Position numbers and translations under genes: made by a program. Positions 37,387 through 50,689 of a stretch of DNA of 64,000 nucleotides are shown here, piece after piece. Source of the DNA: Quillaja saponaria (taxonomy: Eukaryota; Streptophyta; Magnoliopsida; Fabales; Quillajaceae); contig CM055614.1 in NCBI GenBank assembly GCA_029379385.1, positions 13,831,528 to 13,895,527 of the forward strand, given 5' to 3'. Below the pieces are notes generated by a model. It did not search any database. It was not told the DNA's origin and saw nothing but the letters and a program-made list of their open reading frames with translations. Within the stretch, counting starts at the first letter, position 1. Each line of letters starts with the position of its first letter.

Positions 37387-39899
37387 CACTACAAGAAATC
37401 ACAATATTAGCATTTGCCATAAAATACTTTATCAAATCTTCTCCCAAAAAAAAAAAAAAAAAAAATTTACTTTATCAAATACTAATTATTTAAATCTAAA
37501 TCTTATTATGAAATACTAATATTATCAATATTTGTTGGATTAGAATCTTTAAAGCGTTCTATTTTATGCTTAGCGCTTTGTGTGTTGTATTTCTCTTCTG
37601 ATCACAATGTGAGGATCCAAAAATGCCATGTGTGGCACCACATTAGTTGTCTTATAATTCCAGAGAAACCTATCGAAGGCAATACCAGTTCCTGATGTAT
37701 TTTACGATGAGATATGTCGACTCAGTCGTGCTGAGTCGTATGTATCATGCTTGGGATTAATTAAGGTTTGCTGTTGTTGTCGTCTTAATGTTTCTTAGAT
37801 TCTATTTTATATTCGTTTCCAGATCTCTGACATATAGTTTATCATATTCTACAGTTGTTTTTTCCCTATACGATGGCTTAAAATTTACATTTATTCATTT
37901 CTAGCTTTCAATTTTATTATTAATTAATAATTTTTTTTAATTTCTTCATTTTACTCCATACAGTTTTTGGGTTTCGATGGCACACCTTGTATCCTGTGAA
38001 GTTGACTACCGCCAGTGTTCCAACTGATGGGTGAGTGCATAATATAATGGTGCTTCATCGCATTAATGTCCTCTTTGGTTCATGCTATGATACTCTCCAT
38101 TTTCTGTTCCATTTTTTTCTTTTATTGTAAAATCATTAATGATCAGATCCTCAAGTTTTATGCTATTGAATTGTGTCTAATTCTGTTAATTGCTTTTCCA
38201 GCAAATGGAAGTTAGTAGTTATTTAAATTTAATTCTCCATTTTTATGTCACTTTTTTCTAGTTTATGTTGCTAATTTCCATGATGTCCTTGGTTCTTATG
38301 TAGAAATGGGTTAAAGAGCTGAAAGAAACTAGCACATCTGATATTCTATTATTTTTTGAACTAATTACAGACCTAAAAGTTAACAAAATAAGTTATGCTG
38401 CAAGACAAATATCTTTAGATAGTGTTAAGTTATCAATTTGATCAACAGTTAAATTCTTAAGCACAAATTTCAATTTCAAAGAAAATCCTTTGAAAGATGG
38501 GGTTCAGTAGGCAAAATGGTCAAGTAGACGTCTTTCCAGATTCAGGAAATACTGGCATGATCTTGGAGACACATAAGACTAGTAGGACAAAATGTAATAG
38601 AGTTTGGATCAACGTTTAGGATGTTAAGCACAAGTTTCGATTTTAAAATAAAAGCTTTGAAAAATGGGGTTTGGTGGGGTGGGGGTCGGGGAAGGGGGGA
38701 TTCCAAGAGTACTGGCATGACCTAAGAGACGAATAAGACTTATAAGAAAAAAAACATAATAGAATTTGGATCAACGGTTAGATTGTTAAGCACAAGATTC
38801 AATTTCAAAGAAAAATCTTTGAAAAAGTGGAGTTTAGTGGCAAAAAGGCGTAGTAGAAATCCGTTCGAGATTCTAGGAGTACCAATATGACTACGGGGAC
38901 AAATAAGATCTATAAGAAAAGACAAAATAAAATTTGGATCAATGGTCAGGTTGTTAAGTACCAATGTCAATTTCAATATATATATTTGAGTTTGGATGTA
39001 TACTTAACAAAATATATATATATTGTTTTAAATATATATATATACATTTAAAAATAGAGTTTGGATGGTAAAACAGTCAAGTATACATCCATTAGAGATT
39101 TTGGGAATATCGACATGATCTTGGGGACAAATAAGACCTACATTTAAAAGCAAAATAAAATTTGGATTAACGGTTAGAATTTTGGAATCACATTACAATT
39201 TCAAAACGAAGTTTAAGTTTTCTTAATTTTTAACTTGTATTTATATCAAAGTGAAATTTATAATTTCTTCATTTCAATTATTTCAACTTCTTAATGCTCC
39301 ATCCAGTCCTTTACACCTCAGTTGATAGGAAAATGATAAGGTTTTAGGAGATGATTTGTAGTTTTTATTTATTTTTTATTATATTTGATTAGAAATAAAA
39401 TTTTATTTCAAAAGTGTATTTAAAAGTATTTATTGCAAAATGAATAAAATATAAAATAATCAAACAAATAATAAAATCTATGTGCATAAGCAAAATAATT
39501 AACTACGTTTGGCAGACACAAATGTTATCATAAAAATATATTATTAATCTAGTTTGCATTTCTATGTTTGACATGAAGAAATAGGTACAATTGTGTCTAT
39601 GTTTCTGAGTCTGTCATGTAGACGCATAAAGTATTTGTGTCTGTATTATGAGTCTTCTCATCAGATGTAGAAAATTTTAAATCGTTATTGAGTCTAGATT
39701 TTGCATTTGCACTTCAGACGCAGTGAATTTGTGTCTACGGTTGCACTTCAGACACAGATAGACAAACGCTAATAGTATCCACGTTTAGGGTAGTTGCATC
39801 TATTATTTATGTCTGAGTGCAAATGCGACTTTCTACATCTGTAGAAAAATTATCTGCGTATGCAATATACAAATAGAGATGCCAATTTTTCTTATAATG
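37387..39899. mobile_element. CACTA-like (En/Spm) non-autonomous element
   Basis: The left end reads CACTACAAGAAATCAC, a canonical plant CACTA terminus. The right end, on the minus strand, reads CATTATAAGAAAAATTGG, a mutated version. Between 39,540 and 39,780 the motif GTGTCTR and its complement occur repeatedly in both orientations, as expected for subterminal transposase-binding repeats. The 3-bp flanks are cat and tat, close to but not an exact duplication. The interior is mostly a ~165-bp tandem array; no transposase is seen. Confidence 0.55.
38440..39215. repeat. ~165-bp tandem repeat array, about four and a half units
   Basis: Matching points of the unit (gttaagcacaag and relatives) fall at 38,456, 38,623, 38,785, 38,953 and 39,179, i.e. 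spacings of 167, 162, 168 and 226 bp. The last unit is longer because of a TA-rich insertion at about 38,980-39,050. Each unit also carries a version of gagtttggatcaacggtta. The open frame at 38,740-38,976 (minus) simply reads through two units. Confidence 0.8.
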
Positions 39900-41660
39900 T
39901 ATCATTCTCCCTTGATTATTGAAAACTCAATCTCAAGTTTTGTAGTGAACTAGAATAAAGACCTCATGAATATATTCAACAACCGAATGAGATGCAAGAT
40001 TAACTATTAGAGTTCAGGCATGTCAAGATTATGCTCAATCTCTGGCTTTAGCATGTTAATGATTGAATCTGGATTCGATACCTTGATTATCAGTTCATAT
40101 CATATGTTTTAAACATTTTTTTAGGGCCATTCTTTCGCACAACTTTCACAATTGGAACAATAGATTCCTAATTTGCTATAATATCTTTGTTTAGAGTGTT
40201 GATCTCTGATTCTGTAGGCGTAGGCTCCTGAATTTCCTGCATGCAAAACAATAGTAGGTACTTTTTGGCATTGAGGCTTAGTTTCAATAGTTAACTCAAA
40301 GGTTATTCTGACTTTTTGAGTAATAGGTGGTTGATCTGAAAAATCCCTGAATTATTATAATTTACTAAATAACTCATTGAATTTACTATTGAAAGCAACA
40401 ACGAGATTAGTATGGAAGGTTTGCAGTTGACATCTTTTATTGTAAGTATAACTAAGGTAAGATGTCAGCCCATCAACAAGCTCACCAAAGAAAAATACCT
40501 ATTTTTCAAAATTTTCAAATAAGGTATAGAGACTAAGCCTAAGCGAGCAACATATAGGTCAGGTGTATAGAAGTATTTAGGATCAACAAACATATTGGGT
40601 CAATAGAGATGATATGACATGGCTAATTCCACGGTAATAAGGACCAATAATGTGTTCGTAGCAAACTGTATAAAAACACTCCTATGAAATCTCAATAATC
40701 CTAGATTGAATACTCGAATGAAATGTAATTGTTGGAAATATAATGGTGAAAGATGAAAATGTAGCCAAAAGATTACCAACATGTGCAACAATAAAACATT
40801 TGGCTCTACATGATTAATCACAATATGGTAATGAGCCATACCATGACATTTTATTTTTATTCTTTTTTTTTTTCACTCTTTTCTGCTTTTTTTCTGCCTT
40901 TTTTTTAACTAGAATATTAATGTGGTTACTTAATAAACTAAATAGAACTTGAAAAGGAAAGGAAAACAAGGAAATAAAAAGTTAAAGTGAAGAAATGGTA
41001 CCAAATCATGCAGGGCTTGTTAACTTTGGTTGAACCAGACACAAGGCAAGCTCAAGCGAAGGGCTGTCATCGCTCAACAGGAGTGGTTAGGCATGGTAGG
41101 GTGATGACTGGGTTGCTGACATGGTAAGATGATGTGGCATGATGACAAATGAGATCACACATGTCACCAATCTGAGGATGACACATTTTGTTGATTGGAT
41201 TTCAAATCAGTTTGTGACACATGGTAGCTTTGCTAGAATTCCATCCAATTATATGATGACACGTGGCATGGATGATGTAGGCCCGGCTTGGCGCGTGACT
41301 GCACGTGGAACGAAGAGCTAATGGTGTGTGGGGTGCCGTAAGGGCTGCAGGAAGCTCCGTTTGCAAAGTTTTTGGTCTAGTTTTGTAGACCAAACGATTT
41401 TGGCTATGTTGGTATGATTGTTTTGAGAAGACAAGAATGTTTTTTAGGAGTTGCAATGGTTGAAGCCAATGGCCTTTCGGTCGCGCGATGCACATGTGGC
41501 ACATGCATAGTAATCATAAACTTCTTTCCGTTTGTTTTTTTGGATAGATGTGTAGCTTGAGCTTTTTCAATCTCAATGGTGCTTTCAATCAGAGAATCTG
41601 ATTGTCAGAAGGTGGTTGGATGTGATTTCCCCAAGGTGGATAGAGAAGGTATACTGTGGT
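39900..41660. other. Repeat-like non-coding DNA
   Basis: It contains minus-strand open frames (for example 40,600-40,839) that may be worn retroelement sequence, but no domain could be named. A less AT-rich part lies at about 41,040-41,340. Confidence 0.35.
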
Positions 41661-41670
41661 TGTTACAGAT

Positions 41671-41724
41671 TTTTAGCAATTTGAATGGAATTTGAAGAAT
41701 AAAATTCAGAATTTTTGCTAAAAT
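41671..41724. repeat. Short near-perfect foldback
   Basis: Two ~22-base arms (ttttagcaatttgaatgg... and ...cagaatttttgctaaaa) face each other across about 8 bases. It may be the end of an element or a chance hairpin. Confidence 0.45.
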
Positions 41725-41799
41725 ACCACTTAATGTAGAACAAGTTATGAAAATAGATAGTAACTCTAAATTACAACTACTTATAGCTTATACCAACAA

Positions 41800-42062
41800 A
41801 ACACTCTGTTTTTTATTCAATTTAAAGGTGATTACAAGTATAACTTATGCCTCTATTTACAGGCAAATACAAGTAGGGGCATACATTTAAAAATATAATT
41901 GATGACCTAAGCAATGACATAAGCGTAAGGTATAAATGTAAAATACAACAAAGGGCATAAACATAATTTGTACAAATTATTAAAATAAAAATAAATACTT
42001 TATAAAATATTAATTATTTTTTAATACTAATCTTATTATAAAAGAACATAATCATGATAAAG
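41800..42062. repeat. LTR-like dispersed repeat, right copy
   Basis: Direct-orientation counterpart of 36,966-37,360, with the unit present once. It ends at cataatcatgataa, as the left copy does. Confidence 0.5.
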
Positions 42063-42167
42063 GAATAGAAAAGAATCTACTTTAATTTTTTTGTACTTCT
42101 AAAAAGGACCTTGTATTTCCAATCTAATTGTAAGGAGTACTACCATTACTCCACCAAGATAAAAAAG

Positions 42168-42263
42168 CTTGGCTTTGGTTGTTAAGGCTGTAGCATTTGC
42201 TTCTCTAATTAAGCAAAACCTCTAGTAAGATGGAAACAAAGGCTTGACAATCAAAGCCAAGCC
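42168..42263. repeat. Inverted repeat with ~24-base arms
   Basis: aagcttggctttggttgtta at 42,168 pairs with the reverse complement of ggcttgacaatcaaagccaa at 42,240, with about four mismatches and a ~50-base loop. Function unknown. Confidence 0.45.
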
Positions 42264-42404
42264 TCAAGCCCAATAGCAGCAAAGCAACCTTGTGAGGTAA
42301 ACAAGTAATATTACCTTCACAAGTAAAATTCAGATAGCTTAATACCACAAAGGCAATAACAAAAACAATCAGTAAGGAGCCTTACCTTATTCACTATGAC
42401 AAAT

Positions 42405-42720
42405 CCACTCGCATTAATTGACAGCTGGAAACAGTGAAGCCCCAGTGTCTTGCATCTGATACAACCTCAGAAACCCTGTTTTCTTCTCCTCCGAAAAACA
42501 CCAATTAACCTCTCTCTTCATTGTCAGATACCTCTTGGTAACATTTTCATTAGTTGCGGGGTCGAGAAACTTCCCACTCTTCTCATACTCTTCTCTTCAG
42601 CTTTAACACCATCATGAATCTACAATGCAGCATTGCCACCACAGTCCACAATCAAACCGGGACCCCAGTCAAGAGCCTTCTCTGTGCACCGCCAGTAGTC
42701 TTGCAAAGTCTCACATTTTA
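42405..42720 (-). pseudogene. S-adenosylhomocysteine hydrolase fragment
   Basis: The minus strand from about 42,720 reads [20 protein letters not shown], then [11 protein letters not shown], a stop, IHDGVKAEE, and after a frame change YEKSGKFLDPAT. Further on come TKRYLTMKR and TGFLRLYQMQDTGASLFPAVN-like sequence. This follows the N-terminal half of adenosylhomocysteinase (ETLQEYWWCTERALDWGPG, then DLIVDDGGDATLLIHEGVKAEE, then RLYQMQ and LFPAINVN). The working enzyme cleaves S-adenosylhomocysteine, the by-product of methyltransferases. Here only about 100 codons survive, with a stop, frameshifts and an internal deletion, so it is a broken fragment. Confidence 0.75.
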
Positions 42721-42729
42721 AGCAGATTT

Positions 42730-45700
42730 TAACATCTTATAACCACCATCAAAAATATATATCTAAACATCTCACGTATCTGCAGAGTAAATTTAACAAC
42801 AAATATTACCGAATCGTTAAGTTAGTATTCAACAAGTTAATGTATAAAATTTACGTGTAACAGTTTATAAACAAATCATGTGACATCGCCTAATAGTTTT
42901 AGTGATATTCTGAATTAGTTTTTAAGCTCAATAAACTTGAACATTGCAGCTGAGAGGGCCAGCAAAAAATTATAAACCTACAGTCAGTTATTTTAGCTTT
43001 AGTCTGTGGATTTGAATTAAAATAGGGGAATTTTATTAATATTTTTACAAAAATCAAAAAAATATTATTTGACTGTATTCTGATTCTTTATGTTCTAACT
43101 TCTAACTTCCAGCACTTTAAAAAACAAATGCAACTGGTTGGTATTATCAAAGCAGTAATAAGTCAGAAATAGCATTGGTCCCAAATTCTTAAGATTTTTA
43201 ATAATATTCTTCGCTTATAGGTGATAGAGTCCACTAGCATTAGTATAAAGCCAAATTATGCTAGTAACATGAGGCATGTGAAATCTTGTTTGAATTAGAA
43301 GGACCACATAATTATATACAAGTATTTCTTTGTTTTGTTTCCTAGTTACAACCTAAATTATGTAAAAAAATATATAAAAAAATCAGCACAACAATTAGCT
43401 TCCTTGTAGACACGTTTAATCCTCATCTGAGTGAAGTTTATTAGGGGAGACAATTACCTGCAGTTATCGATGATGGCATAAAGGATATATTTTTTTACAA
43501 TCCGAGCCATTAACTAGTCCACAACAATTTCAAGGTCAAGCTCAATTACAAGGTTTTGGATTCTCAAATCAGAAACAAATTTAAGACCATATCTTAAACC
43601 CCAACCAACATTCAGCAACAACATTACTTGGGAGACCTAATCTCCTCAAGAGTTTTGCAAGATCTAGGGGGGTCACAAACATCCTCGAGAGTTTTGCAGG
43701 GACAATTTGTTTCTATGAAGCCAAATGCTTCATAAACCATTCATGAAAACAATAAACCAACGAAGATTGTGATACATAAACCAAACCAGACGTCAATCCA
43801 AAAATTGACACTTAAACCATGGCCCAAAGCCTAGCCTTGTCTAGGATTTTTCCAATTACTACTAATGGCTCAAACTGGGCTTTCTCCTGATCTAGGTCTA
43901 ACACTAAAATAACCTACACGGGAAGGAGTCAGATACTTGGCCGAGAGGGTATGCTCTCTTGGAGAAATAATAATTTTACTTGGGAGTGATAACATGTGGG
44001 ATTTCTCAATTTACCTTGAGTTTGTAGTCATAGCGCCTTCGGTTGTTGTGATTTCCATCAATAATGATGCCCAAGTATTTAACAAAACAAGAACTCTCGT
44101 CAATTTTGCTGGCCTTAAAAGGTAAACTAGAGAATGAGGTGAATACTTTGATGGATTAAAAAGTTAACTTTTTTCGAAATAAGTTTAAGCACAAGATAAA
44201 CAAGTTAGCAATCACAAATATACTATAACATCTGAAAAGTAAAGAGTAAGGTATAAGGATATTACTCAACAAATTTATAGTGTTTCACTAGTGTCTCTGG
44301 CTACGTCCACTTCTCAATCTTCACTAGAAAGTTCAATTAACTATCAGCTGAATTCACAAAGTTACACAAAACATATACAAACACTGAATTGCACAGCTCA
44401 ACAACCTTTACAACATTGAATTGCAAGGCTCATCAACCTTTACAAGTTCAACCCAAAATTCTTCGAGCTATAGTTTTACCAAGCTTACAGCTAAGCTCTA
44501 GTTTCTCTTGAAAAGATCACCGAAATGAGAACTGATTTCGCTGAATCACAAATCCAGCCTAGTCAAGATAATGAAAGTGTAGAAGTTTTGATTTATTTTA
44601 AAGAGAAAAGAGAATGTGAAAGTTTCTTTCTCAGTTTTTAAAACGGATTTGAATGTTGAAAATTGTGAGAAGAAGATTGCAGTGGAGCGTCTATAATGAA
44701 TTCGTGATTAATTTGTTTTGAGTTGAGTTGATACAAATCGATACTTGGTCTTGGGCATCTTCTATTAATTTATACTGTCAGCTGTAAAACTTGCCATTCT
44801 CAGAATGAGTAGACCGTTGCACAATCTTGTAATAGAGAGCGGGCACGTATTAGTCATTTCTCTGAAAACTTGAGCATGAGCTAAAATTTAATGTTCAATA
44901 CGTAGAGGTAGTGTCAAAGACATTATCCTCTGATCTGTACTTGTTTGTCTGTTTGGCGAGAAAAAGTATTTTGAACAGACTTAGCTGAGGAATGATGAAC
45001 AATAGATGTAGTTGTACTTCCAGAAATATCATCATATAGTTGACAATTGATATCCTTTTACTTTGAGCTTCAGTCCACTAAGCTAGTAAAAATGTCCTCC
45101 TTTCGTCTTGCACACTTGCAGCTCAGCTATTTTGGTAGATTCACAAATTGTCCTTCAACTCCTTCAATTGATCATTCGTCAGTCAATATTGAAATGCTTC
45201 ATTTTGAATCTTACTTTAGCTAATTGAAATAAGTTTTTGGTTGATCTCTTTCAGCTCATGAAGATTTAATGAAATTGTGTGCTTCTTTCTTCTAGCTGAT
45301 GAAGCTTTAAATTAGAAACACTCTGCTTCCTTTTTCGTAGTTAATCACTTTAGTTGACTGGTATATAATGAAATGCTGTAATATTAATTCCAATCCAATC
45401 CAGTTGACTTACTTATGGAAGAAATGTTATGTAACAGTACCTTAAACACTTAACCTTCCTTTTGTAGACAAATTGATTAAGAACATCAACTTGAGGTAAT
45501 CTACTCCCAACTAGTCATAAGAAACTGAACATTACTAGAGCTCAATTAGGCTCCAAGACAACATTTTTTAGTGGTTTATTATTTCTGCTTGAACAAAAAT
45601 ATGATGTAAAATCCTTTAAATGTTCTTCTAGGTTCTTGGTTTATACTCATTGAGGCATGGATCTGATTTATCTAGGAATTTTCTTCTACAAAAGTTGTCA

Positions 45701-46600
45701 AATCTATCAAGTTTCAACCATTTTTAGCCATAAAGGTTACAAAGTAAATTGTAAACAAAAATTTATCCAAAAATGACATTTACAAAGAATTGTGAAATAT
45801 GTTGCTAATTAACAATGGAGAAAATAATGATTGACCTTTAGAAACTTATGTGTTCATCACTACATCTTCAACAACGGTCATGGCCTTTATGATCGGTAGA
45901 AATGGAAATTGAAATTTTGATAATTGACGACATAATTTTTTTTGATAAGATAATGGTATTACGCAAGTTTTAATTAGAAGGATATATAAATTATATATAT
46001 ATACACTATACATAAAAGATGCTTAGAGGCAAAAAAAATTTATTTCCTGTTATACTTTAAATTTTTTTTAATTTCCAACCTTATCCTCTGTTTCCCTAAA
46101 TACCCCTTTTCATTTTTCTGGTTTTTCCTTGATTGAACTCTTCCCTTGCCACGATGTCGAGAGTTCTAATGTCAATGAATTTCTCCATCAAGATGATTAT
46201 CAGCGGCATCTTTTAGAGCTAACTCATAGTTATCGTTTTTGTAGTAGCATATGTAGCTTGCTTCTCTTCTTTTGTTTCTTTATTAGCTCATAGTTATCGT
46301 TGTCATTATATGAAGGAAGATTCACGATAACAGACTCCTAGCATGGGGTCTCTTCGTTTGCTTTCTTCATTTGTTTCTTTATTAGCTCATAATTACCTGA
46401 CAAATTGTAACATAATTTATTGTATCATGATGGGCATGGCAGCTCATATGCATAATTTATTCAATAAGTAACTAGATTGTTAGCTGCTTATTGTATTTCT
46501 GGAATCCCCAGTGCATGATGCACATAGAGATAATATAAGATATGTATATATATATATATATATATATATTTTATTTTTTCAGATGTTGGTGTTTATATGA
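42730..46600. other. Non-coding DNA, probably mostly old repeats
   Basis: No gene was recognised. The plus-strand frame at 43,937-44,125 has no named family. Part of the stretch (about 44,200-45,500) has a less AT-rich, LTR-like texture. Near 46,260-46,400 a ~105-bp piece containing gtttctttattagctcata is repeated with changes. Confidence 0.35.
46545..46570. repeat. TA microsatellite
   Basis: A run of alternating T and A, about 13 units. Confidence 0.9.
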
Positions 46601-48535
46601 CTTAACCTGTCACCATTACCTTTTGGAGGGTATTGCGAAGTCACCCAATTCCACATGAAAAGTATAAAACTTGCTATCTCTCTCTAGCACATGTTTATTT
46701 ATTGTTTCTGCAGCATTACAGCTACAGTTATAGCTGGAGTTATATATGGAATTGCCAACAGCTACCAACCACTTTCGAAAGACTTTATGGGATATGTTAT
46801 GATCATTTTAATATTTCAAATTTATTTAAGATCAAAAGGTCAATTTGTTTTGTTTGCGGGCATCTTCCCTCACTTTCTTTTCCTTAGGAATTATGATTAA
46901 TTTCATTACCTTTATAAAAAGTTATTTTTTTGATTTGTAATTTGTACAACCAGTTTGTGCCCTTGTGTTACTATAACATTGTAACTTAAAGGAGTAAATA
47001 TCATTCTAGAGGATTTTTTTTTTTTTTGGTAATATTCAAACATCTAGAAGCTGGAAACAGTATCCATTGCACTAACAGAAACTGCCATGTTCTTGTTTAG
47101 TGGCGAGAGTCCAAAAAGAGAGGTTAGTTTCTGATTAGAGAGCCATCCTATATTTGAGAGTTTATGTTATTTTCACACTGTGCAATAGGTATGAAGAAAT
47201 TGACTAGGTTAATATTATTTGCACACGAATATTCAAGTGTTCTTTATGATTTTTCTCCCATGCTATGGGGTCTCTTATTAGTTTTTATCTACAGAGAGAA
47301 GCAAGAGTCCGTGACTCTGGAGAGTTTGAACGAGAGTCCATGTCTTGGAGAGTTTGAACTAGAGCCCATATCTCTTACTATTATACTAATTGTATTTCTA
47401 ATTAAATTTTAATATTTTTAGAACTGTCTAATTTAATTATATGTATAAGTGATGGCATAATAATATCTATCAAATTAAAACTATTGACTTTTTGTGAATT
47501 TTGCCTCCATAGTTTATTCATCCTCTTGCTCCTCCTTATTTTTCAGTCATTATGCGAAAGTATTTCAGTTTTAATATTATCTCTTTTAATATGTTAAATG
47601 TATTTGTAATCCTAAGAAAACTCATAAGAATTAAATTCTAATACTAATATGATTCTATTTTTAAAATTTTTTAAACAAGTTTAAATAATATTGAATTTAG
47701 ATAGTCTTAGAGCTGTCTAATTTACTTATATATATATATATATAAAGCAATAGTGGCATAATAATAACAATAAAATTAAAACTTTTAGCTTTTTGTGAAT
47801 TATTTGTTCATTTATAATCTGTTAGTTTACTACTTGCTCCTCTCTATTGATCTTCAATCATTATGCAAAAGTATTATTGCTTTTAATAATTTTTGCATAG
47901 AAAATTCAAGAAAATCAAAAAGAAGATGTCATTATTATTGAAGAAAAATATCAACCATCAACTCCAAAACTTATAAAAAAAAAAAAGTATGCTGTAAATT
48001 CATATTACGATTTAAACATTACATCATTGGATATTAATTAAAATTTTAATCTCTTTAACAATTTTATAACGTTACAATTTAAACTTGAGATCATTGGATA
48101 GATTATTTATTTATTATTATTATTTTTTTTTGTGATTATTAATTTCATAATAATATTTTTAATTTAGGCTGTAAATTCGTAGGATTTAAACTTGACATCA
48201 TTGAATGTATTATTAATTTTTAATGCCTTTAAACAATTTATAATGATATCTGTTTTTTTTTTTTTTCTATTTTAATAAAAAAAACATAAACTAATTATAT
48301 TTATTAAATAATATATATATATATATATATATATATGTGAAATCGTAAATATCATTCACGTGCAATGCACGTGCCTCTTTTACAATTGATTCATGTATGT
48401 TTGTCCATCACTATCATATAAAAGATATCATATAACAATATCAAATTACAATATCTTTTTAATTTTATTAGCTTTATAATTTTGGTTGTTTAAGTTTATG
48501 ATTTTGACTATGGTAAACTATGTCAAATTAGAAAA
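46600..48535. other. AT-rich DNA without recognised genes
   Basis: Overlapping plus-strand frames at 46,633-46,900 and one at 47,164-47,412 have no recognised family. A TA run lies at 48,311-48,336. A small palindrome, cacgtgcaatgcacgtg, lies at about 48,357-48,373 beside it, as seen at the edges of some plant repeats. Confidence 0.35.
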
Positions 48536-48539
48536 TATT

Positions 48540-48796
48540 AGCTAACCAATTGTGTATTATCATAGGACTTATGGACAGTCACATAATTGCGTACATTATG
48601 GCTATTATGATCCCAGTAGTATTTAGTAAAAATACACATTATGGCTATTATGATCCCAGTAGTATTTAGTAAAAATACAATATTGGTGAAAAGAACTTTC
48701 CACAAAGGAGTGGAAAGATTCTTGTGGTTTTTGTTTCTATAAGAATCTTATCGCCTCTTTTGTTCTGACCACTTATTTAATGACCAAGTGGTAATA

Positions 48797-48848
<52 letters not shown>

Positions 48849-50470
48849 TAGATAGTCCTTGCGAATATATATTTTATGCACATAATTTATTTATAAGTAT
48901 ATTTTATAGACATGATTTATTTAGAAGTTGTTTAAATGGGAACAATAAGTCGACGTTAACAAAGTAGTTGGCTGTGAAGATTTGTGTCTTGGTTATATTA
49001 GAGTAAACACAAATATCATATAAAAATAATAATTTAGCAACAATGAAAGAGACACGTACAATAGACTTTTTGTATTATTTATTAATAATGTTGTTTTATT
49101 CTTCTAGTTGGTTGGTTCTGGACCAGAACTTTCTTTTCATCTGCTTGTTTGTCACTCTGGCGTACTTAGCTATATTTATGACAGCATTAGTCCCGAACCT
49201 CACTTTTGTTATCACTTATCTTTGTCGATGTGTCTAATAACAATATAATTATTTTCTTTTATCACTTTAGAATGAATCTAGTTTGTATGAATTAGTGATT
49301 AAGAGTAAGTACAAAATTGACAACAAGTCTTATATATAAAAAAAAAAATCTAGTTTCTAAAAGTTATAAAAACTGGCATTTCAACCTAGTACATTAACAG
49401 ATAAACATAAAGTTTTTAGTTTAGTTCTCACATACTATAGAATTTTTTTTTTTTTTTTTTTTTGCAATATTGATGTATCTTTTGAAATTACTAGATGCAT
49501 GATTTCTTTAGCTGTCACTTCTATTTTATTTTTTATTTTTTAGAATTGTGGTTTTATATTTTCACAAGAGGCTACATAGTGAAAAAAATATTGGTGTTAC
49601 ATTCATGACTTTTGACAGGGTTGCTGTTTTAATAAAAGGCTCTGTCATACGCCTAACCCTGCAACCAGCAGCCGAACAAGTTAAGGTCGAAGAGAATTGG
49701 GTTAAGGGACCAATTCTTGTGTTTCTTTGATTAATTGCAATAGTTTAATACATCCTACTTATGATAAGTAACTTTCTCCTCTTTTACTGGTATTCAATAG
49801 TATTTTTTGAATAGTTGACTACGTGATGGATAAGAATAGTCTAACATGTGCTGGTATGATGAATAGCTATTCTTTGTTATTGATTAGTTGAATAAGAATA
49901 GATTTAGTTTTGCACCTTGCTATTGTCTTCTATATATCAAAACTGGTTTGTGTATTATTATTAAAGGGTGTAATTGTTTTATACTTGTCAATAGAGAAAA
50001 ACCATTGCAATCAAGCTCATAGCATTCAAATGGCTTATTTGAGCAATGATCGACATAGTGGTAGTGTTGTGCTTTGAGGGAGGCTTTGCACAATCATTAA
50101 GAATTACATTTAACACTACATTTCCCTCTTATGTGTATGAGGTAAGTAATATTAGTAAATTTTATTCATTTCAATTTGATTCGGTTTGTCAAAATTGATG
50201 TATAATGATGATATCTGGATACAGCAGTAAATAACACTACACTTGCCTTTTATATACAAGTAACATGTAATTCTCATGCAACTATGTGTAACTTTTATGC
50301 AATTATGTACAATTTATAAAAGACTCATGAAGGTATGTGTACTTATTTGAATTATTACCTCAATTTTAATTTTTCTTAAGAATATAATTTATTAACAGGT
50401 TTGAAAGTCCTTATAGAAGATTGATTTACCCAGAATTAGTCGTAACTATATCTAATCATTAGTTTGTATT
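48540..50470 (+). pseudogene. WAT1-like (EamA) transporter pseudogene, copy A
   Basis: Exon-like pieces match the order of plant WAT1-related membrane transporters. A first-exon piece lies at about 48,565-48,760. The segment at 49,080-49,237 reads LVLDQNFLFICLFVT then FMTALVPNLTFVITYLCR, like the family's DQN...TFA.AM.NL.PAFTFI.A..FR. A piece at 49,548-49,730 reads VTFMTFDRVAVLIKGSV. A piece at 49,990-50,142 ends in a possible splice donor (gag|gtaagt). Stops and missing parts show decay. A 42-bp piece is duplicated in tandem at 48,594-48,679. Functional relatives move auxin or other metabolites across membranes. The family call rests on short, worn stretches. Confidence 0.55.
48800..48845. 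repeat. TA microsatellite in copy A
   Basis: About 22 TA units, absent at the matching place in copies B and C. Confidence 0.9.
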
Positions 50471-50689
50471 TTGGAAGAATATGAATTTAAGTTTAGTTAT
50501 ACACTTCATTTTTCTTTTTATACTTATTCTTTTATTTCTTTTTTTAAAAAAAAATTGTACAATTAATGGTTTTCTATATAATGACTAATTACTAATGTAT
50601 ATTTGTCTATCACTATCGTAGGAAAGACTTTTATTGACTTTATAATTTTGGTTGCTTACTTTTATGATTTTCAATCTGGTAAAATTATG

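Noticed and set aside
38440..39215. Regular array considered as CRISPR-like
   Set aside because: The units are contiguous ~165-bp tandem copies without repeat-spacer structure, in a plant genome.
45860..45890. A CACTACA sequence considered as a second CACTA terminus
   Set aside because: No matching inverted end or subterminal repeats could be found nearby.
46633..46900. Two overlapping plus-strand frames considered as part of the WAT1-like array
   Set aside because: Neither frame shows a WAT1 motif and neither is repeated at the array period.
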